NCBI GenBank assembly: GCA_037176705.1
Contig: JBAWUJ010000084.1
Location: 69,501 to 133,500 of the forward strand
Length of the DNA stretch: 64,000 nucleotides
Origin: Molossus alvarezi
Lineage: Eukaryota; Chordata; Mammalia; Chiroptera; Molossidae
Reading direction: 5' to 3'
The notes beneath the pieces are model-generated. The model had not been told where the DNA came from, ran no database searches, and was given only the letters and a program-made list of their open reading frames with translations. The translations under genes and the position numbers were made by a program. Of this stretch, positions 23,912 to 37,500 are shown piece after piece; the stretch's first letter is position 1; each line of letters opens with the position of its first letter.

Positions 23912-24793
23912 ATGGTGAAACACAGAAACAGAAACCAAATGAAAGAGCAACACACCTCCACCGAAGATGAGATCAATGTGGAGCAATTAGGCATGTTAAC
24001 AGAGCTAGAATTCAGAGCCATGATCTTGAGGAAGCTGAACAGCATGAGTAAGGACATAGAGACACTGAAAATAAGCCAATTGGAAATTAAAAACCAACAA
24101 GAAGAAATAAAAAATGACATATCCGAAATGAAAAACACATTGGAAGGTTTAAAAAGCAGAGTAGGGGAAGCTGAGGACCGGATCAGTGAATTAGAAGACA
24201 GGGTAGAAAAAATCAACCAATCAGAAAAGCAAAAGGAAACAACTATTAAAAAACAGGAAGACAGCTTAAGAGAACTATGGGACAACTGGAAACGTAATAA
24301 TATTCGCATCATAGGAGTCCCCGAAGAAGAAGAAAATGAGCAAGGGATAGAGAATGTATTCAAAACAATAGTGAGAGAAAACTTCCCTAATTTGGTGAAG
24401 GAAGAAGGCATTCAAGTTCAAGAAGCACAGAGAGTCCCAAGTAAGAAGAACCCAAACAGGCCCACTCCAAGACACATAGTAATTAAAATGCCACAAATTA
24501 AAGACGAAGAGGGAATCCTAAAAGCAGCAAGAGATAAGCAACAGGTTACCTACAAAGGGAACCCCATAAGGCTCTCAGCTGACTTCTCAGAAGAAACACT
24601 ACAGGCCAGAAGAGAATGGCATGAAGTAATCAAAGTCATGAAAAACAAGAATCTGAATCCAAGACTACTCTACCCAGCAAGGCTATCATTCAAAATAGAA
24701 GATCAAATAAAGAGCTTCCCAGACAAAAAAAGGCTAAGGGAATACATTAGCACCAAACCAGCACTGCAAGAAATGTTAAAAGGACTGCTGTAA
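23912..24793 (+). CDS. L1 ORF1 protein, copy 3 (intact, 293 aa)
   Basis: Intact frame with the same coiled-coil, RRM-like and C-terminal layout as the ORF1 at 12198-13079. It differs by Asn8 (instead of Ser) and Glu238 (instead of Asp), both conservative and outside recognisable RNA-binding residues. A 45-bp spacer separates it from ORF2, which suggests translation of both from one bicistronic RNA, as in other L1s. Confidence 0.93.
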   Translation: MVKHRNRNQMKEQHTSTEDEINVEQLGMLTELEFRAMILRKLNSMSKDIETLKISQLEIKNQQEEIKNDISEMKNTLEGLKSRVGEAEDRISELEDRVEKINQSEKQKETTIKKQEDSLRELWDNWKRNNIRIIGVPEEEENEQGIENVFKTIVRENFPNLVKEEGIQVQEAQRVPSKKNPNRPTPRHIVIKMPQIKDEEGILKAARDKQQVTYKGNPIRLSADFSEETLQARREWHEVIKVMKNKNLNPRLLYPARLSFKIEDQIKSFPDKKRLREYISTKPALQEMLKGLL

Positions 24794-24838
24794 TTAGCAG
24801 TAGAAATGGGAAGAAAAATAGAACCACACTAAACAAAA

Positions 24839-27800
24839 ATGGCAATAAATAAGTACATATCAATAATCACCTTAAACGTCAATGGATTGAATGCTCCCAT
24901 AAAGAGACACAGAGTAGCTGATTGGATAAGAAAGCATGACTCATCTATATGTTGTTTACAAGAGACCCACCTCTCAACAAAAGACTCACATAGGTTGAAA
25001 GTGAAGGGATGGAAAAAAATTTTCCAAGCAAATGGAAAGCAAAAAAAAGCTGGGGTAGCAATTCTCATATCTGATAAAATAGATTTCAAAATGAAGACCA
25101 TAACTAGAGACAAAGACGGCCACTACATAATATTGAAAGGCTCTATCCAACAGGAAGATATAACCTTGATAAACATATAGGCACCCAATATAGGAGCACC
25201 AAAATATATTAAAAATCTTCTGGAGGACTTCCAAGGAGAAATCGACAACAATACAATCATAGCAGGGGACTTCAACACCCCGTTGACAGCACTGGATAGA
25301 TCCTCTAGGCAAAATAATTAGCAAGGAAACAGAGACTCTAAATGAAGCACTAGACCAAATGGATTTAATAGATATCTACAGAGAATTACACCCCAAAACT
25401 ACAGAATACACATTCTTCTCAAGTGCACATGGGACATTCTCAAAGATAGACCACATGATAGGACACAAACTAAATCTCTGCAAGTTCAAGAAGATTGAAA
25501 TCATATCAAGCATCTTCTCAGATCACAATGGCATGAAACTAGAAATCAATTGCAACAAGAACATTCAAAGACATTTCAACACATGGAGGCTAAATAGCAT
25601 GTTATTAAACAATGAATGGGTCACCGAGGAGATCAAGGAAGAAATCAAAAACTTCCTGGAAACCAATGAAAATGAACACACAACAACACAAAATCTATGG
25701 GATGCAGCGAAAGCAGTTCTGAGAGGGAAGTTCATAGCACTACAGGCCTACCTCAAAAAACAAGAAAAATTTCTAATTGACTGTCTAACCTCACAACTTA
25801 AAGAATTAGAAAGCAAACAAAAAGAAAACCCCAGAGCAAGTAGAAGGAAGGAAATAGTAAAGATCAGAGCAGAAATAAATGACATAGAGACCAAAAAAAC
25901 AATTCAAAGGATCAATGAAACAAAGAGCTGGTTTTTTGAAAAGATAAACAAGATTGATGGACCCTTGGCTAGACTCACCAAGAAACAAAGAGAGAGAACC
26001 CAAATACACAAAATCAGAAATGAAAGGGGAGAAGTAACAACCAACACCACGGAAATACAAAAGATCGTTAACAACTACTATGAACAACTATATGGCAACA
26101 AATTCGACAATCTAAGCGAAATGGACAAATTTCTAGAAACACACAGTCTCCCAAAACTATTCCCGGAAGAGATAGAAAACTTGAACAGACCAATAACAAC
26201 TAAGGAAATTGAAGAGGTAATCAAGACTCTCCCAGCAAACAAAAGCCCAGGCCCAGATGGTTTCACGGGGGAGTTTTACCGAACATTCAAAAGAGAACTA
26301 ACACCCATTCTCCTCAAACTATTTCAAAAAATTCAAGAAGAAGGAAGACTTCCAAACTTGCTTTACAAGGCCAGCATAATTCTACTCCCAAAACCAGAAA
26401 AAGACACTACGAAGAAAGAAAACTACCAATATCCCCGATGAACATAGACGCCAAAATCCTGAACAAAATATTAGCAAATCGGATCCAGAAATACATCAAA
26501 AAAAATTATTCACCATGACCAAGTGGGATTCATTCCAGGGATGCAAGGCTGGTACAATATTCGCAAATCAATAAACGTGATACACCACATAAACAAAATG
26601 AAGAATAAAAACCACATGATCATATCAATAGATGCTGAAAAAGCATTCGACAAAATCCAGCATCCATTTCTGATAAAAACGCTCAGCAATGTAGGAATAG
26701 AGGGATCATATCTCGACATAATAAAGGCCATATATGAAAGACCTACAGCCAACATCATACTCAATGGACAGAAACTAAAAACATTTCCATTAAGAACAGG
26801 AACAAGACAGGGATGTCCACTTTCGCCACTCTTATTTAACATTGTACTGGAAGTCTTAGCCACAGCAATCGGACATGAAGAAAAAATAAAAGGGATCCAA
26901 ATTGGAAAGGAGGAAGTGAAACTGCCATTATTTGCAGATGACATGATATTGTACATAGAAAACCCTAAAGACTCCATCAAAAATCTATTAGACTTAATAA
27001 ATGAATTTGGCAAAGTAGCAGGATACAAAATTAACGTCAAGAAATCGACGGCATTCTTGTACATCAATGATGAACTCACAGAAAGAGAAACTGAAAAAAC
27101 AATCCCATTTACCATCGCTCCAAAAAAATTACGATACCTAGGAATAAACTTAACCAAAGAAGTAAAGGACCTATTTGCAGAAAACTACAGGTCATTGAAA
27201 AAAGAAATAGAGGAAGATATAAAAAAGTGGAAGCACATACCCTGTTCATGGATTGGAAGAATTAACATCATTAAAATGTCCATACTACCCAAAGCAATCT
27301 ATAGATTCAATGCAAGGCCCATCAAAATACCAACGACATATTTCATAGAACTAGAACAAATACTTCAAAAGTTCATATGGAACCAAAAAAGACCCCGAAT
27401 AGCCACAGCAATCTTGAAAAAGAAGAACAAAGTAGGTGGGATCACAATACCACACATCAGGTTATACTACAAAGCGACTGTAACCAAAACAGCCTGGTAC
27501 TGGCACAAGAACAGGCATATAGACCAGTGGAACAGAACTGAAAACCCAGAAATGGACCCAAGGCAATACGCTCAATTAATATTTGACAAAGGTGGCAAGA
27601 GCATACAGTGGAGTAAAGACAGCCTCTTTAATAAATGGTGTTGGGAAAATTGGACAGCTACATGCAAAAAACTGAAACTAGACCATCAACTTACACCATA
27701 CACAAAAATAAACTCAAAATGGATAAAAGACTTAAATGTGACCCGTGAATCCATAAAAATTCTAGAAGAAAATGTAGGCAACAAAATTTCGGACATCATA

Positions 27801-28662
27801 CGAAGCAGAATTTTCACTGATACATCACCTAAGGCAACAGAAATAAAGGAGAAAATGAACACATGGGACTACATCAAACTCCAAAGCTTCTGCACAGCAA
27901 AAGAAACAATCATCAAAATGGAAAGGCAACCCACTGTATGGGAGAACATCATTGCCAATGATGTATCAGATAAGGGGTTAATTTCCAATATATATAGAGT
28001 GCTCCTACAACTCCACAAAAGGAAGACAAAGAACCCAATTGAAAAATGGGCAGAGGAGCTGAATAGACACCTCTCCAAACAGGACATACAAATGGCCAAG
28101 AGACATATGAAGAAATGCTCAACATCACTAATCATCAGAGAGATGCAAATTAAAACAACAATGAGGTATCACCTCACACCTGTCAGAATGGCCGCCATCA
28201 ACAAATCATCAAACAACAAGTGTTGGCGAGGGTGTGGAGAAAAGGGGACTCTAATACACTGCTGGTGGGAATGCAGACTGGTGCAGCCGCTATGGAAAAC
28301 AATATGGTGGCTACCTCAAAAAGTTAAGAATTGAACTTCCATTTGACCCAGTGATCCCACTGCTGGGAATATACCCTAAGAAGCCTGAAACACCAATCAG
28401 GAAGAATATAAGTACCCCCATGTTCATAGCAGCACTATTTACAATAGCTAAGATCTGGAAACAGCCCAAGTGTCCACCAGTAGCAGAATGGATAAAGAAG
28501 CTGTGGTACATATACACAATGGAGTACTATGCAGCGGTAAGAGAGAAAGATCTCTTATCCTTTGAGACGACATGGAGGGACCTGGAAAGTATTATCCTAA
28601 GTGAAAGAAGCCAAGCAGAAAAAGACAAATACCACATGATCTCACTTATATACGGAATATAA
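24839..28662 (+). pseudogene. L1 ORF2, copy 3, broken with an extra frameshift
   Basis: Carries all the lesions of copy 2: TAG 25178-25180, TGA 26439-26441 after the ~4-base loss, the A8 compensating run, and TGA 28332-28334 near the end. In addition, a T at 25315 turns a six-A run into AAAATAA. This shifts the frame just after the GDFN segment and creates an early TAA. Residue 7 is Ile instead of Leu. RT motifs remain present in the 603-codon open block 26523-28334. Confidence 0.95.
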
Positions 28663-28925
28663 TGAACATAACAATCTGAGGAATACAGTAGACCCAGACA
28701 CATGGAAGTAGGGCACAGACTGACAGAAGAGGGGATGGGGGGTGGGGGGGGGGAAGAGATAAACCAAAGAACTTATATGGATGTATGCATGACCAATGGA
28801 CATGGACAACTAAGCCGGGGACAGGGTGGAGGGGGGGTGGGGTGGGGGGTGCCAATGGGGTAAAAAGGTAAAATATCTGTAACAAAAAAATAAATAAAAA
28901 TTCATAAAAAAAAAAAAAAAGAAAA
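28663..28925 (+). other. L1 3' UTR, copy 3
   Basis: 263 bp. G runs, AATAAA signals and A15 tail as in copy 2. Confidence 0.85.
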
Positions 28926-28937
28926 AAAGTACACCAG
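28926..28937 (+). repeat. L1 target-site duplication, 3' copy (L1 copy 3)
   Basis: AAAGTACACCAG; pairs with 23081-23092. Confidence 0.88.
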
Positions 28938-30900
28938 TCATGAACACTTTTGACTATGCCAGTGTATTCCCATAGGTTCTTCGGGAAAAGAGTCTTGAAA
29001 CAAGTGAATCCATGACCATTGTTCAATGACTGACACTCCCTCTTTTAAAATGATCACTTTTTTGTTATAATGGCTTGAATAAGAGGATTGATTACTTGTC
29101 AGTTATCAAGAAATAGGCTGAATGTGTCACAGGGAATTATAAAGATAGGTTCAGGAGATTTCATTCATGAACAAGGTACAATTCCAGCATTTCACAATGA
29201 TGGAAAGTGCTTACTTTGAATTCTCAGGAGAAAACAGGTATCTACTCCTTATGTGTTTTGAGGACATCGGTCCAAACAGTGAAATGCCTGCAGGATCCAA
29301 GAATGACACTGATTCATTCGGTAACAACTTTAAAGAATGTATGTAGAACTGAATAGGGTATAGATTTCCATGACCTGAATGTTGCCCTAACCAATGTGTT
29401 TGATTTCTGCAGCCCAGCATTTATTGGATATCAAGATGACTCCTAGACACTTCCAGGCAAACAACACATATCCAAGGCTAAAACGTAGTATGTTGAGAAG
29501 CTGCCTCATCAACTACTACAGGTTGACTTTTCTTGTCACATGGGAAAGAAGGCAGACACCTGCATTTACTTACAACACTGTTTCACACTCCAATGGAAAG
29601 TATGGCCTGCACCCCGGGCAGAATTAGGGTGTAAGTAATGGAAGTGGATACCCAGGTCCACTGTACAAGTGTATTTTCCCTAGAAAACTCCTCTGGTTCT
29701 AATTCACAGAGATGTTCAATGTGAAAAACCCATGGAATTGTCAGTGTCTTCCAATTCATGGATTTACTCCTTGCATGTAGACAACCAGTGTTTCAACTAC
29801 ATCACTTTACATGTGTTCAGTTTCACTGCTTCACGAATGAACATGTGTAACACCAGTAGTTATCAATCCTTCCATTGATTCAGTCTTGACCATATGTTGG
29901 TTCACTGTTCTGAGTAAGAATCATGCGAAACCAACTGCTACAGCAGAAAGCAATCTTTTTCCAAGTATGGCCTTCAAAAATGGGCTTCAATACGATCCAA
30001 TTTTTGAAACCATGAACAACACAGAACACAAAAAGGGATAACTTTGGATTGTACACATAAGTGTGCTCTGTCCTAGTTGTTCTTTCCATGATATGACTGG
30101 ATCTCTCCCCTAAACGAGGAGAGTGTACAAGAAAATGTTCATGTTACTCAAGATCTGTGCATTAACTTAACCCAAATGGAAATAGTCAATCATTCCAACA
30201 GTTGTTTGACTAAAACATGATTGTTCACACGTTCCCTGCAAAGGTATTTAACTTACCAAAAAAAAAAATATGCCACTGAGTGAATGTGGCCCCTGGCTCT
30301 CACAGAATTTTGCCCAGAATTTAGTGTATCCAAGACTGCACCAGCAAGTCTAGTGTGTCTTTGTCTGGAACAAGAGAAAGAAACTTACACTCCTAAGTTT
30401 AAGTGTGATTCCACCTTTACAAATGGACACTTCTTAAACACTTAACCAAAACAACATATGCTTTGAGGAGCCTCACGCTCTAGGCTTCATGGAAATGATT
30501 TTTGTGCACTGAAGTGAAGAGTAATCACACAGTTCATTTGGAATAGGTTTGGTTTGTATACACTCTCCTACAAACAAACTAGAGTGAAAAGTATGTCTAT
30601 GGACCTATCAACAGTTAGGTTGCCACATTACCTTAAATCAATACTTTCCACAACTGTGCTAAGAACACGTAATCTGAAAAACAGTACAACAGTGGTGGTT
30701 CAAGGACGTGTGAACTGGGTATAGCCCTAGAACCTTTTACTCAATATTTGGATATTATCTGAAGAAGGATGTCTATTAGAACACAATTCTTAGAAGAGAG
30801 AGCCATTAAACAGTCAATTTAACACTGCAACCGTATTAAGGTTTGCATTCTGCTCTTGAACTGAATGTTATTATATTATTCTGCACAGAAAGAACACCAG
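28938..30900 (+). repeat. Satellite monomer A, unit 3
   Basis: 1963 bp. Standard A. Confidence 0.95.
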
Positions 30901-32853
30901 TCATGAACACTTTTGACTATCCCAGTGTATTCCCATAGGTTCTTCGGGGAAAGAGTCTTGAAACAAGTGAATCCATGACCATTGTTCAAAGAATGACACT
31001 CCCTCTTTTCAATGGATCACATTTTTGTTATAATGGCTAGAATAAGAGGATTGATTACTTGTCAGTTATCAAGAAATAGGCTGAATTTGTCACAGGGAAT
31101 TATAAAGACAGGTTCAGGAGATTTCATTCATGAACAAGGTTCAATTCCAGCATTTCACAATGATGGAAAGTGCTTACTTTGAATTCTCAGTAGAAAACAG
31201 GTATCTACTCCTTATGTGTTTTGAGGAAATCGGTCCAAACAGTGAAATGTATGCAGGATTCAAGAATGACACTGATTCATTCGGTAACAACTTTAAAGAA
31301 TGTATATAGAACTGAATACGGTATAGATTTCCATGACCTGAATGTTGCGCTAACCAATGTGTTTGGTTTCTGCAGCCCAACATTTATTGGATATCAAGAT
31401 GACTCCTAGACACTTCCAGGCAAAAACACATATCAAGGCTAAAACGTAGTATGTTGAAAAGCTGCCTCATCAACTAGTACAGGTTGACTTTTCTTGTCAC
31501 ATGGGAAAGAAGGCAGACACCTGCATTTACTTACAACACTGTTTCACACTCCAATGGAAAGTATGCCCTGCACCCTGGGCATAATTAGTGTGTTAGTCAT
31601 TGAAATGATAACCCAGGTCCACTGTACAAGTGCATTATCTCTAGAACACTCCTCTTCTTCTAATTCACAAAGATGTTCAATGTGAAAAACCCATGGAATT
31701 GTCAGTGTCTTCCAATTCATGGATTTACTCCTTGCATGTTGACAACCAATGTTTCAACTACATCACTTTACATGTGTTCATTTTCACTGCTTCAAGAATG
31801 CACATGTGTAACACCAGTAGTTATCAATCTTTCCATTGATTCAGTCTTGACCATATTTTGGTTCACTGTTCTGAGTAAGAATCATGCGAAACCAACTGCT
31901 ACAGCAGAAACCAAACTTTTTCCAAGTATGGCCTTCAAAAATGGGCTTCAATACGATCCAATCTTTGAAACCATGATCAACACAGAACACAAAAAGGGAT
32001 AACTTTGGATTCTACACATGTGTGCTCTGTCCTAGTTGTTCTTTCCATGATATGACTGGATCTCTCCACAAAACGAGGAGAGTGTACATGAAAGTGTTCA
32101 TGTTACTCAAGATCTGTGCATTAACTTAACCCAAATGGAAATATTCAATCATTCCAACAGTTGTTTGACTAAAACCTGATTGTTCACACTTTCCCTGCAA
32201 AGGTACTTAACTTCCCAAGGAAAAACAGGCCACTGAGTGAATGTGGCCCCTGGCTCTCACAGCATTTTGCCCAGAATTCAGTGTATCCAAGACTGCACCA
32301 GCAAGTCTTGTGTCTCTTTGTCTGGCACAAGAGAAAGAAACTTACACTCCTAAGTTTAAGTGTGATTCCACCTTTACAAATGGACATTTCTTAAACACTT
32401 AACCAAAACAACATATGCTTTGAGGAGCCTCACGCTCTAGGCTTCATGGACGTGACTTTTGTGCTACTGAAGAGTTCTAACACAGTTCATTTGGAGTAGG
32501 TTTGTTTTGTACACACTCTCCTACAAATAAACTAGAGGGAAAAGTATGTCTAAGGACCTATCAACAGTTAGGTTGCCACATTACCTTAAATCAATACTTT
32601 CCACAACTGTGCTAAGAACACGTAATCTGAAAAACAGTACAACAGTGGTGGTTCAAGGACGTGTGAACTGGGTATAGCCCTAGAACCTTTTACTCAGTAT
32701 TTGGATATTATTTGAAGAAGGTTGTCTATTGGAACACAGTTCTTCGAACAGAGAGCCCCTAAACAGTCAATTTGACACTGCAACCGTATTAAGGTTTGCA
32801 TTCTGCTCTTGAACTGAATGTAATTATATTATTCTGCACAGAAAGTACACCAG
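30901..32853 (+). repeat. Satellite monomer B/C hybrid, unit 3
   Basis: 1953 bp. It is B-type up to 32199 (ACTAAAACCTG, CTGCAAAGG) and C-type from 32213 (AACTTCCCAAGG, AACAGGCC, CAGCATTTTG). The fusion lies in the 13 shared bases 32200-32212. It replaces one B and one C and so removes one monomer length from the unit. Confidence 0.94.
32842..32853 (+). repeat. L1 target-site duplication, 5' copy (L1 copy 4)
   Basis: AAAGTACACCAG at the C-type end of the B/C hybrid monomer; pairs with 38687-38698. Confidence 0.88.
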
Positions 32854-33672
32854 GGACCGAAAAATGGCGGCGGAGTGAACGGAGCTACACAGACCGTCTC
32901 CCAGAACCAAACTGCAATTACAACTATAACACAGACAAATGGACGGGAAAAACCAACAGAAAAGCAGCTTGCGAGGACCATACAACGAGGGACACTGACT
33001 CCATCCCCGTAGGCTTGCGAAGACGCGAGACGGGGCTGGGAGCCCAAGGTCGGCAGCTCCGCAGCGGCCTCAGCTGGGAGAGGCGCCCTCGGGTCACACT
33101 CCCAGGCGGCTCCACAGCGCAGCCGGGACAGAGGCTAAAACAGCCACAGCCACTCACCTTGGGCTCCGGCAGAGGGAGGGCAGACTGGACTGGAACTGTG
33201 TCGGGACACTCGGGGTTTGGAGCGCGCTCAGAGCTTTGGCTGAGTGCAGCCACTCAGGAGGGTGGCCACATTGCTCCTTCCCAGGGCTCTGAGGAGAGGC
33301 AGCAGCCCCTCTCTCGGAGATCCATCCCCATCCTGTGGGCCATTGAAGTGCTAATTGAGGCTCACTAACAACCAGCATCTGCCCCACCCTCGTGAAAGCC
33401 CCTTGGCTGAGCACAAGAGGGAGTTTTTCAATCAACTGACAACCCCAAACTCATCAATTAACCTAGACTGCTAGCCTCCAGGCAAAAAGCTAGAGGATAA
33501 CAGTACATTTCCTGGGCTGGCAACTTTAACCAGGAAAGTAAGACTTGACAGTGGTGTTCAACGTGGGTCCTCCCTCGCTCATCTAAACACAGGAGAGGGA
33601 GCCACAAACAGCAGAACACCAACACCCACAGGGAGAACTTGACAGGCTCCAAAGCCCACAGTGATAGCCAAA
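32854..33672 (+). promoter_or_regulatory. L1 5' UTR / internal promoter, copy 4
   Basis: 819 bp and the same variant as copy 3, with the CpG lost in CAGTACATTT. It follows the B/C hybrid monomer rather than a full C, but the last 600 bases upstream are C-type as in other units. Confidence 0.75.
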
Positions 33673-34554
33673 ATGGTGAAACACAGAAACAGAAACCAAA
33701 TGAAAGAGCAACACACCTCCACCGAAGATGAGATCAATGTGGAGCAATTAGGCATGTTAACAGAGCTAGAATTCAGAGCCATGATCTTGAGGAAGCTGAA
33801 CAGCATGAGTAAGGACATAGAGACACTGAAAATAAGCCAATTGGAAATTAAAAACCAACAAGAAGAAATAAAAAATGACATATCCGAAATGAAAAACACA
33901 TTGGAAGGTTTAAAAAGCAGAGTAGGGGAAGCTGAGGACCGGATCAGTGAATTAGAAGACAGGGTAGAAAAAATCAACCAATCAGAAAAGCAAAAGGAAA
34001 CAACTATTAAAAAACAGGAAGACAGCTTAAGAGAACTATGGGACAACTGGAAACGTAATAATATTCGCATCATAGGAGTCCCCGAAGAAGAAGAAAATGA
34101 GCAAGGGATAGAGAATGTATTCAAAACAATAGTGAGAGAAAACTTCCCTAATTTGGTGAAGGAAGAAGGCATTCAAGTTCAAGAAGCACAGAGAGTCCCA
34201 AGTAAGAAGAACCCAAACAGGCCCACTCCAAGACACATAGTAATTAAAATGCCACAAATTAAAGACGAAGAGGGAATCCTAAAAGCAGCAAGAGATAAGC
34301 AACAGGTTACCTACAAAGGGAACCCCATAAGGCTCTCAGCTGACTTCTCAGAAGAAACACTACAGGCCAGAAGAGAATGGCATGAAGTAATCAAAGTCAT
34401 GAAAAACAAGAATCTGAATCCAAGACTACTCTACCCAGCAAGGCTATCATTCAAAATAGAAGATCAAATAAAGAGCTTCCCAGACAAAAAAAGGCTAAGG
34501 GAATACATTAGCACCAAACCAGCACTGCAAGAAATGTTAAAAGGACTGCTGTAA
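33673..34554 (+). CDS. L1 ORF1 protein, copy 4 (intact, 293 aa)
   Basis: Intact frame with the same protein as copy 3 (Asn8, Glu238). Start, Kozak context and stop are preserved. There is no sign of decay beyond the two residues that separate copies 3 and 4 from copy 2. Confidence 0.93.
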   Translation: MVKHRNRNQMKEQHTSTEDEINVEQLGMLTELEFRAMILRKLNSMSKDIETLKISQLEIKNQQEEIKNDISEMKNTLEGLKSRVGEAEDRISELEDRVEKINQSEKQKETTIKKQEDSLRELWDNWKRNNIRIIGVPEEEENEQGIENVFKTIVRENFPNLVKEEGIQVQEAQRVPSKKNPNRPTPRHIVIKMPQIKDEEGILKAARDKQQVTYKGNPIRLSADFSEETLQARREWHEVIKVMKNKNLNPRLLYPARLSFKIEDQIKSFPDKKRLREYISTKPALQEMLKGLL

Positions 34555-34599
34555 TTAGCAGTAGAAATGGGAAGAAAAATAGAACCACACTAAACAAAA

Positions 34600-37500
34600 A
34601 TGGCAATAAATAAGTACATATCAATAATCACCTTAAACGTCAATGGATTGAATGCTCCCATAAAGAGACACAGAGTAGCTGATTGGATAAGAAAGCATGA
34701 CTCATCTATATGTTGTTTACAAGAGACCCACCTCTCAACAAAAGACTCACATAGGTTGAAAGTGAAGGGATGGAAAAAAATTTTCCAAGCAAATGGAAAG
34801 CAAAAAAAAGCTGGGGTAGCAATTCTCATATCTGATAAAATAGATTTCAAAATGAAGACCATAACTAGAGACAAAGACGGCCACTACATAATATTGAAAG
34901 GCTCTATCCAACAGGAAGATATAACCTTGATAAACATATAGGCACCCAATATAGGAGCACCAAAATATATTAAAAATCTTCTGGAGGACTTCCAAGGAGA
35001 AATCGACAACAATACAATCATAGCAGGGGACTTCAACACCCCGTTGACAGCACTGGATAGATCCTCTAGGCAAAATAATTAGCAAGGAAACAGAGACTCT
35101 AAATGAAGCACTAGACCAAATGGATTTAATAGATATCTACAGAGAATTACACCCCAAAACTACAGAATACACATTCTTCTCAAGTGCACATGGGACATTC
35201 TCAAAGATAGACCACATGATAGGACACAAACTAAATCTCTGCAAGTTCAAGAAGATTGAAATCATATCAAGCATCTTCTCAGATCACAATGGCATGAAAC
35301 TAGAAATCAATTGCAACAAGAACATTCAAAGACATTTCAACACATGGAGGCTAAATAGCATGTTATTAAACAATGAATGGGTCACCGAGGAGATCAAGGA
35401 AGAAATCAAAAACTTCCTGGAAACCAATGAAAATGAACACACAACAACACAAAATCTATGGGATGCAGCGAAAGCAGTTCTGAGAGGGAAGTTCATAGCA
35501 CTACAGGCCTACCTCAAAAAACAAGAAAAATTTCTAATTGACTGTCTAACCTCACAACTTAAAGAATTAGAAAGCAAACAAAAAGAAAACCCCAGAGCAA
35601 GTAGAAGGAAGGAAATAGTAAAGATCAGAGCAGAAATAAATGACATAGAGACCAAAAAAACAATTCAAAGGATCAATGAAACAAAGAGCTGGTTTTTTGA
35701 AAAGATAAACAAGATTGATGGACCCTTGGCTAGACTCACCAAGAAACAAAGAGAGAGAACCCAAATACACAAAATCAGAAATGAAAGGGGAGAAGTAACA
35801 ACCAACACCACGGAAATACAAAAGATCGTTAACAACTACTATGAACAACTATATGGCAACAAATTCGACAATCTAAGCGAAATGGACAAATTTCTAGAAA
35901 CACACAGTCTCCCAAAACTATTCCCGGAAGAGATAGAAAACTTGAACAGACCAATAACAACTAAGGAAATTGAAGAGGTAATCAAGACTCTCCCAGCAAA
36001 CAAAAGCCCAGGCCCAGATGGTTTCACGGGGGAGTTTTACCGAACATTCAAAAGAGAACTAACACCCATTCTCCTCAAACTATTTCAAAAAATTCAAGAA
36101 GAAGGAAGACTTCCAAACTTGCTTTACAAGGCCAGCATAATTCTACTCCCAAAACCAGAAAAAGACACTACGAAGAAAGAAAACTACCAATATCCCCGAT
36201 GAACATAGACGCCAAAATCCTGAACAAAATATTAGCAAATCGGATCCAGAAATACATCAAAAAAAATTATTCACCATGACCAAGTGGGATTCATTCCAGG
36301 GATGCAAGGCTGGTACAATATTCGCAAATCAATAAACGTGATACACCACATAAACAAAATGAAGAATAAAAACCACATGATCATATCAATAGATGCTGAA
36401 AAAGCATTCGACAAAATCCAGCATCCATTTCTGATAAAAACGCTCAGCAATGTAGGAATAGAGGGATCATATCTCGACATAATAAAGGCCATATATGAAA
36501 GACCTACAGCCAACATCATACTCAATGGACAGAAACTAAAAACATTTCCATTAAGAACAGGAACAAGACAGGGATGTCCACTTTCGCCACTCTTATTTAA
36601 CATTGTACTGGAAGTCTTAGCCACAGCAATCGGACATGAAGAAAAAATAAAAGGGATCCAAATTGGAAAGGAGGAAGTGAAACTGCCATTATTTGCAGAT
36701 GACATGATATTGTACATAGAAAACCCTAAAGACTCCATCAAAAATCTATTAGACTTAATAAATGAATTTGGCAAAGTAGCAGGATACAAAATTAACGTCA
36801 AGAAATCGACGGCATTCTTGTACATCAATGATGAACTCACAGAAAGAGAAACTGAAAAAACAATCCCATTTACCATCGCTCCAAAAAAATTACGATACCT
36901 AGGAATAAACTTAACCAAAGAAGTAAAGGACCTATTTGCAGAAAACTACAGGTCATTGAAAAAAGAAATAGAGGAAGATATAAAAAAGTGGAAGCACATA
37001 CCCTGTTCATGGATTGGAAGAATTAACATCATTAAAATGTCCATACTACCCAAAGCAATCTATAGATTCAATGCAAGGCCCATCAAAATACCAACGACAT
37101 ATTTCATAGAACTAGAACAAATACTTCAAAAGTTCATATGGAACCAAAAAAGACCCCGAATAGCCACAGCAATCTTGAAAAAGAAGAACAAAGTAGGTGG
37201 GATCACAATACCACACATCAGGTTATACTACAAAGCGACTGTAACCAAAACAGCCTGGTACTGGCACAAGAACAGGCATATAGACCAGTGGAACAGAACT
37301 GAAAACCCAGAAATGGACCCAAGGCAATACGCTCAATTAATATTTGACAAAGGTGGCAAGAGCATACAGTGGAGTAAAGACAGCCTCTTTAATAAATGGT
37401 GTTGGGAAAATTGGACAGCTACATGCAAAAAACTGAAACTAGACCATCAACTTACACCATACACAAAAATAAACTCAAAATGGATAAAAGACTTAAATGT

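Larger units (their letters stand above)
23093..28925 (+). mobile_element. L1: LINE-1 copy 3, full length, defective
   Basis: 5,833 bp, with duplications at 23081-23092 and 28926-28937. Compared with copy 2 it has A for G in the 5' UTR (CAGTACATTT), ORF1 Asn8 and Glu238, ORF2 Ile7, and an extra T at 25315 that adds a frameshift. It shares all these states with copy 4. Confidence 0.97.
23093..32853 (+). repeat. Composite unit 3 (contracted): L1 + A, B/C hybrid
   Basis: This unit is 9,761 bp, about 1,954 bp shorter than canonical. It has two satellite monomers, the second being a B-to-C fusion. The L1 part is full length, so the loss is confined to the satellite block. Confidence 0.97.
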
